Shown here one piece after another: positions 60,346-64,000 of a stretch of 64,000 nt of DNA. The notes beneath the pieces are model-generated. The model had not been told where the DNA came from and searched no databases. It was given only the letters and a program-made list of their open reading frames with translations. The stretch's first letter is position 1; every line of letters begins with the position of its first letter. The stretch covers positions 4,779,001-4,843,000 of the forward strand of contig OY987272.1 of NCBI GenBank assembly GCA_963920665.1. Direction: 5' to 3'. The stretch is from Straminergon stramineum (Eukaryota; Streptophyta; Bryopsida; Hypnales; Calliergonaceae). The position numbers were made by a program, and so were the translations under genes.

Positions 60346-61700
60346 TGACTGTGCAGGAATGTGTACCCTCGAAGGTGGGGTCACTTGGTGGGGTCACTTG
60401 GGACTGAAGAAGATCAAAATAACTGAGACAATCACATGCTTATTACACCTTGATATGCAATCTGAATAACTAATCTTGGGTCCAACTCCAAGAGGGGCAC
60501 ATATTTTTCCAGAGATATGCCCATGTTTCAAAAATTAAACCCAAGTGGATTTATAATTTTCTGAGTAAAATTGTAATTTCTAAGAATTTTTGACGGAGTG
60601 GTCTGCCCTAAGATTTTAGAACCACTTGTCGAGTAGACTAAGTTGAAACCGTTTTTTATAACAACCTACAACTGCCTTTCCATGTATCTAATATTCACCA
60701 TTAAAGGATTGATAGGTTACCTCTGATGGCAATTAATGCAGTGATTTTGTCTTTTTTTGTGAGTGTGAAACTATTGAATTCATATACTTCTCAAGAAAAT
60801 CGTGTAGGTTTGTGAATCCAATAGTTGTGAAAAATGAATCCAATATTTCCATAATTCATCATCCACGATTAAGTTACTTACTGCAGTGTTCCTCCGTTGT
60901 CCGTTGTCAAACTTTCGTAGCTCCAATTTTCTGCCCTCCCAAGAACAAAGCAGTCCGCGTGTACAGTAGACCGGTGTTGCCTGCTGGATCTGGCCTGCTG
61001 GATCTGTTGCATGTTGATCGGAGTCATGACCCAGGCAGCGTTTGTCTCGCCTCCCGTCCGTCCCCACTTGGAGTCCAGATTCGGTGGATGCACAGGCAGG
61101 AAATAACTGAGCAGTTGATGGACGGAATATCCTTCCAGACAAAAATTTCCAAATTTGGTTTGACTGTAACTGAAAGCAAAGTACCGGTAACTTAATATAA
61201 CTTATATTCCGTAACTTATTGAACCACCACGTTTGACTGTTTCTCAAGTTTTCACCATTTCTGGCGAACACCCTCGAACCCCGTGGGGAAATAGCGAAAT
61301 ACATGAAGCGTATTCGAGTATCCGACAGTTCTCCATCACCCGGCACGGTACGGTCCTGCAGCCACTTCCGTGAGTTCCGTCACGAGCAGTCCGCCAGCCG
61401 GCTTTCAGAAACTCTACGGTGCGCCGGCACGACGCCTCCTTCAGTCATTTGTGTCAAAAACAAATAATAAGGTAAATAGGTAAATTATTCGGTACTGGCT
61501 GCCTATAAAGGTTTCCCCTGTCAGAATTCACGGTACTGTACTATTCGGTGATAATTATGTTCGATGCAGTCTGCCGTGGAAAATTCTCCGTGCTTTGTCC
61601 GGCGAGTGCGTTTGGCCGCTGCATCAGTGATGCAGTGGCAGTAGGCCTACCCACCCACGCCTTCTCCCAGTCAAGCTCTACGGAACTCAAGGTACTAGGA
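60346..61700. other. Unassigned sequence; possible exon near 60.89-61.10 kb
   Basis: On the minus strand a frame ends (ENWSYESLTTDNGGTL) at a perfect donor GTAAGTAAC around 60885-60893, which suggests real splicing. The protein is not recognised and no acceptor or partner exon was identified. Bases 61330-61640 are GC-rich without a recognised product. Confidence 0.3.
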
Positions 61701-61708
61701 GACCCTAT

Positions 61709-62035
61709 TTGCACGACAATTCAAAAGCTACCCTATTTGTGTGCCACTCTGTTTCGAGTAAGTGTACATTCATTTGTCCTCCATTTGTGGTTGAAATGTA
61801 TACACTATTGATAGTAATTAGAACTAACGCATGTAGGACCACCCATATTTCACCCATCTTGAAACTATCAGAAGAATTTAGAATTCCCAAAATAGACATG
61901 AAAAACTCATTACGTGACATCAACAACATTGCCATCAAATGCACCACATACATTCTTCTTCTCAAAAAGAAAACTAGAAAATTATCATCTCCCTACAAAT
62001 TTCAACACCTCATAAATACCTACAACCTAATCTAA
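61709..62035 (+). pseudogene. Second LINE-like C-terminal remnant
   Basis: A 108-codon frame whose second half (LKLSEEFRIPKIDMKNSLRD then INNIAIKCTTYILLLKKKTR) matches, from memory, the end of LINE-type reverse-transcriptase proteins (IPK--IK--M--I---AI-YL--L-L-KRKL). It corresponds to the part following RGAI in the fragment at 21994-22314. No catalytic region is present. Confidence 0.4.
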
Positions 62036-62126
62036 CTTCATTTTTGACATTACACTTTGCAATTAAACAATTTTCTCTATGTAGGTAGTGTAGAGTCTTG
62101 CCTCTATCAAGGCCCAAGTAGATATA

Positions 62127-62514
62127 CAGGAGGCAACCCATTTCCAATCACTTAAGTAGTTATACCTATCTGGAGGCAAGTTTCTTTGGGGGGGGGGATT
62201 TTCCAGTGTGCAAAAATAGAGTTAAGAAGGTTTCTATAATTTTTCAGATTTTTCTTTCGCAAAACATAATTACTACGAATTTTAAGCAGAAGATTGCATT
62301 CCTCCCACTCTAGTCATGTAGACCTTCATGTTTCCCACAAGGACTAGTTGCAAAATCCACCCAAGAATTGAGAGTGCTATAAAACAATCACAATGTGCCA
62401 CAACTACACAAAAAATTATGATGTAAATAATCACTATCATCTCCTCTTGCGTGGAAAGAGAGCAATCTACATTGCCGAAAGGGGGTGTTGATCAAGAATG
62501 GGTTGACTCCCTTA
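62127..62514. mobile_element. MITE family B, copy 4
   Basis: CAGGAGGCAACCCATTTCCA at the left and (inverted) AATGGGTTGACTCCCTTA at the right. The interior AAATAGAGTTAAGAAGGTTTC and ATTACTACGAATTTTAAG match the copy at 10551-10925 in the same orientation. A run of nine G at 62190-62198 is a length-variable site. Confidence 0.7.
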
Positions 62515-62656
62515 GTCTCAAGTGGTGTCACTTCATTTCTCATGAGATTTAAAGTAGGACCCTAGATGACTAGACTCTTAATTTACGCCAACCTCCACAC
62601 ATAACTTAGTTGGAGTTCTTTCTCTCTCTCTCACCGTGAATCAATTAGGCTCTGTA

Positions 62657-62715
62657 GTGCTATGTACTGTTTCCCCCATCAATGGAAATCGTCCATGTGT
62701 TTCAAGAAAAAAAAA
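62657..62715 (+). mobile_element. A-tailed retroposed fragment (SINE-like), 59 bp, with 11-bp target duplication
   Basis: TAGGCTCTGTA flanks it on both sides (62646-62656 and 62716-62726) and it ends in nine A residues. Its body shares about 36 bases with the A-tailed insertion at 2763-2860. Being shorter at the 5' end and with a different target sequence, it is an independent insertion of the same parent RNA. Confidence 0.65.
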
Positions 62716-62726
62716 TAGGCTCTGTA

Positions 62727-63509
62727 ACCTACCGTCCGTGCAGGAAGGTCGCAAAACAGAACTTCTGCCGCAGTACATGTCTGAAACTTACGAATCATGC
62801 CGGCAATCTCACATGACCTGCTGCAGCGCATGCACCCAAGCGGGAACGAAGCCGCCACGGCACCCACCATCTGGAACGAACTGGAAGGAGCCCAGCCCAG
62901 CCGAAGCTCTGCTTCCCAGTGTCTTTTGGCCTCTTGCAGTTCCCTTTTGGCGAAAGGGATGGAGGGCAGGAGACGACGGTTGACGGTTCAGAGTGAGGTG
63001 CGGGATGTCCTGCACTTACACTGAGGCGACGATCGATCGATGGATGGAGGGGTTGCGATGCAAAATTAAAGGGAAAGGAATGTGGACAGTCTACTAGGGA
63101 AGGATTCTGCAAGTGATTCAGCAAGGGAAGAGGACAGAGGAATCTGGGAAAGCAGCGGTGGAGGAGGGGAGATATTTCGACTTACTTTAGAACTTGTGCG
63201 AGATGACGGCTCTACACTGAGTGACAGAAGCCATCGGTAGTGACGCTCCTACAGTACAGTAAGAGTTATTAGTGAGGCTTCCTTTTTGCTGGTGGCTTTG
63301 GAATTTCCGAAACGGAAAAGAACTGATTCTGCTGGCGGACTACTCTCTCATTGGAATCAGCGTGTTTGCGGGGAGGGGCGAAGTTTCGCACTCTCTGACG
63401 TACGTCGGAGCCTGTCCGTCAAACCTCCTTCCCTCCATAATGGCACCAGTGCGGTGTTGGGGATTTTTTTTTGGAGTTTTACCAGCTCTTTTCACTCCAA
63501 TTCCCATTA
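62727..63509. other. GC-rich island, possible first exon on the minus strand
   Basis: The minus frame through 62795-62990 reads LQEAKRHWEAELRLGWAPSS then MVGAVAASFPLGCMRCSRSC. It could be a transit-peptide-like start, but no family was recognised and no donor was fixed. The region 63000-63300 upstream is promoter-like (ATCGATCGATGG at 63032). Low support. Confidence 0.25.
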
Positions 63510-63895
63510 TGGTAGAACCGCCCATTACCAGCCAGAACCCATGGTCAATATATAGGTATGGGAAATTCAACAGAGAGATGACTGACAGGTAACTATTAAA
63601 TTTCTGGTTTCCCACCATCTTCTAGCCATTACTGTAATGACACATCTACTTCGTTTTGAGAGCCCAATTAGTCTTTAGATGAGCAATGATGGATGAATCT
63701 ACATATTGGGGATGGGAGCAGGCCAACTTTTGGCTTCTAAAATTCATAACAATTTTAATTTAAGGAAAAAAATTACGAAACTTTGGCAATGCCTATGATT
63801 TCTATCTGTCCATAGGTCTAAAAATTAAAATTCCCTTCTACAGCTCCAGACCATGCATAAATTCCTTAAGTGGTTGGTCATGGGCGGTTCTACTA
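63510..63895. mobile_element. MITE family C, copy 3 (386 bp)
   Basis: It has termini TGGTAGAACCGCCCATTACC and (inverted) CATGGGCGGTTCTACTA. The interior is in the opposite orientation to copy 47381-47780 (GATGAGCAATGATGGA, CCAACTTTTGGCTTC, TTAAGTGGTTGGTCATGG). Confidence 0.7.
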
Positions 63896-64000
63896 TATAT
63901 TGAACCAGTTTTTCCACTACCAAGTCCAACTTTCTCCCCTGTCCCCCTTCCCCCCACCCCCTTTTTTTTTGATAGAAAGTACAAATTTTATACTCCAATT

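Overview
The window is nuclear DNA of a green plant (streptophyte). It holds three recognisable multi-exon genes, all on the minus strand, with ordinary GT-AG introns, chloroplast-type products and plant-specific architectures. Between them lies AT-rich sequence packed with degenerate, often nested, small transposons. The species cannot be told from the sequence. Introns of mostly 100-1100 bp, GC-rich exons and about 10 kb or more between genes would fit many land plants or streptophyte algae.

Layout. 3.2-7.5 kb: a gene joining SAM-like N-terminal repeats to a C-terminal peroxiredoxin-like (PRXL2/AAED1, AhpC/TSA-type) domain, in 5 exons. 8.8-32.8 kb: about 24 kb without a recognisable host gene. 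It holds three element copies flanked by TTAA and starting CCCC (piggyBac-like), several TIR MITE families, a CACTA element with a 3-bp target duplication, a 4.15 kb insertion nested in a MITE, a 1.2 kb tandem array and a LINE-like remnant. 32.9-33.1 kb: a 200-N assembly gap. 33.1-42.2 kb: a complete RSH1-type RelA/SpoT homologue (18 exons, 899 aa) whose stop codon lies four bases from the gap. 44.4-46.9 kb: a complete CURT1 thylakoid-curvature gene (6 exons, 181 aa). 47-64 kb: repeats, short tandem duplications, a second LINE-like remnant, a tiny retroposed A-tailed fragment, and a few GC-rich islands that may be first exons or promoters of genes I could not identify.

Function. RSH1 should degrade the plastid alarmone (p)ppGpp, CURT1 bends grana margins, and the PRXL2-type protein is probably a thiol redox protein. 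Two of the three therefore act in the plastid. They do not form an operon-like unit, and no common regulation is visible. I found no CRISPR array, rRNA or tRNA. The most unusual content is the transposon archaeology (TTAA elements, nested MITEs, retroposed fragments with target duplications) and the fused SAM-PRXL2 gene.
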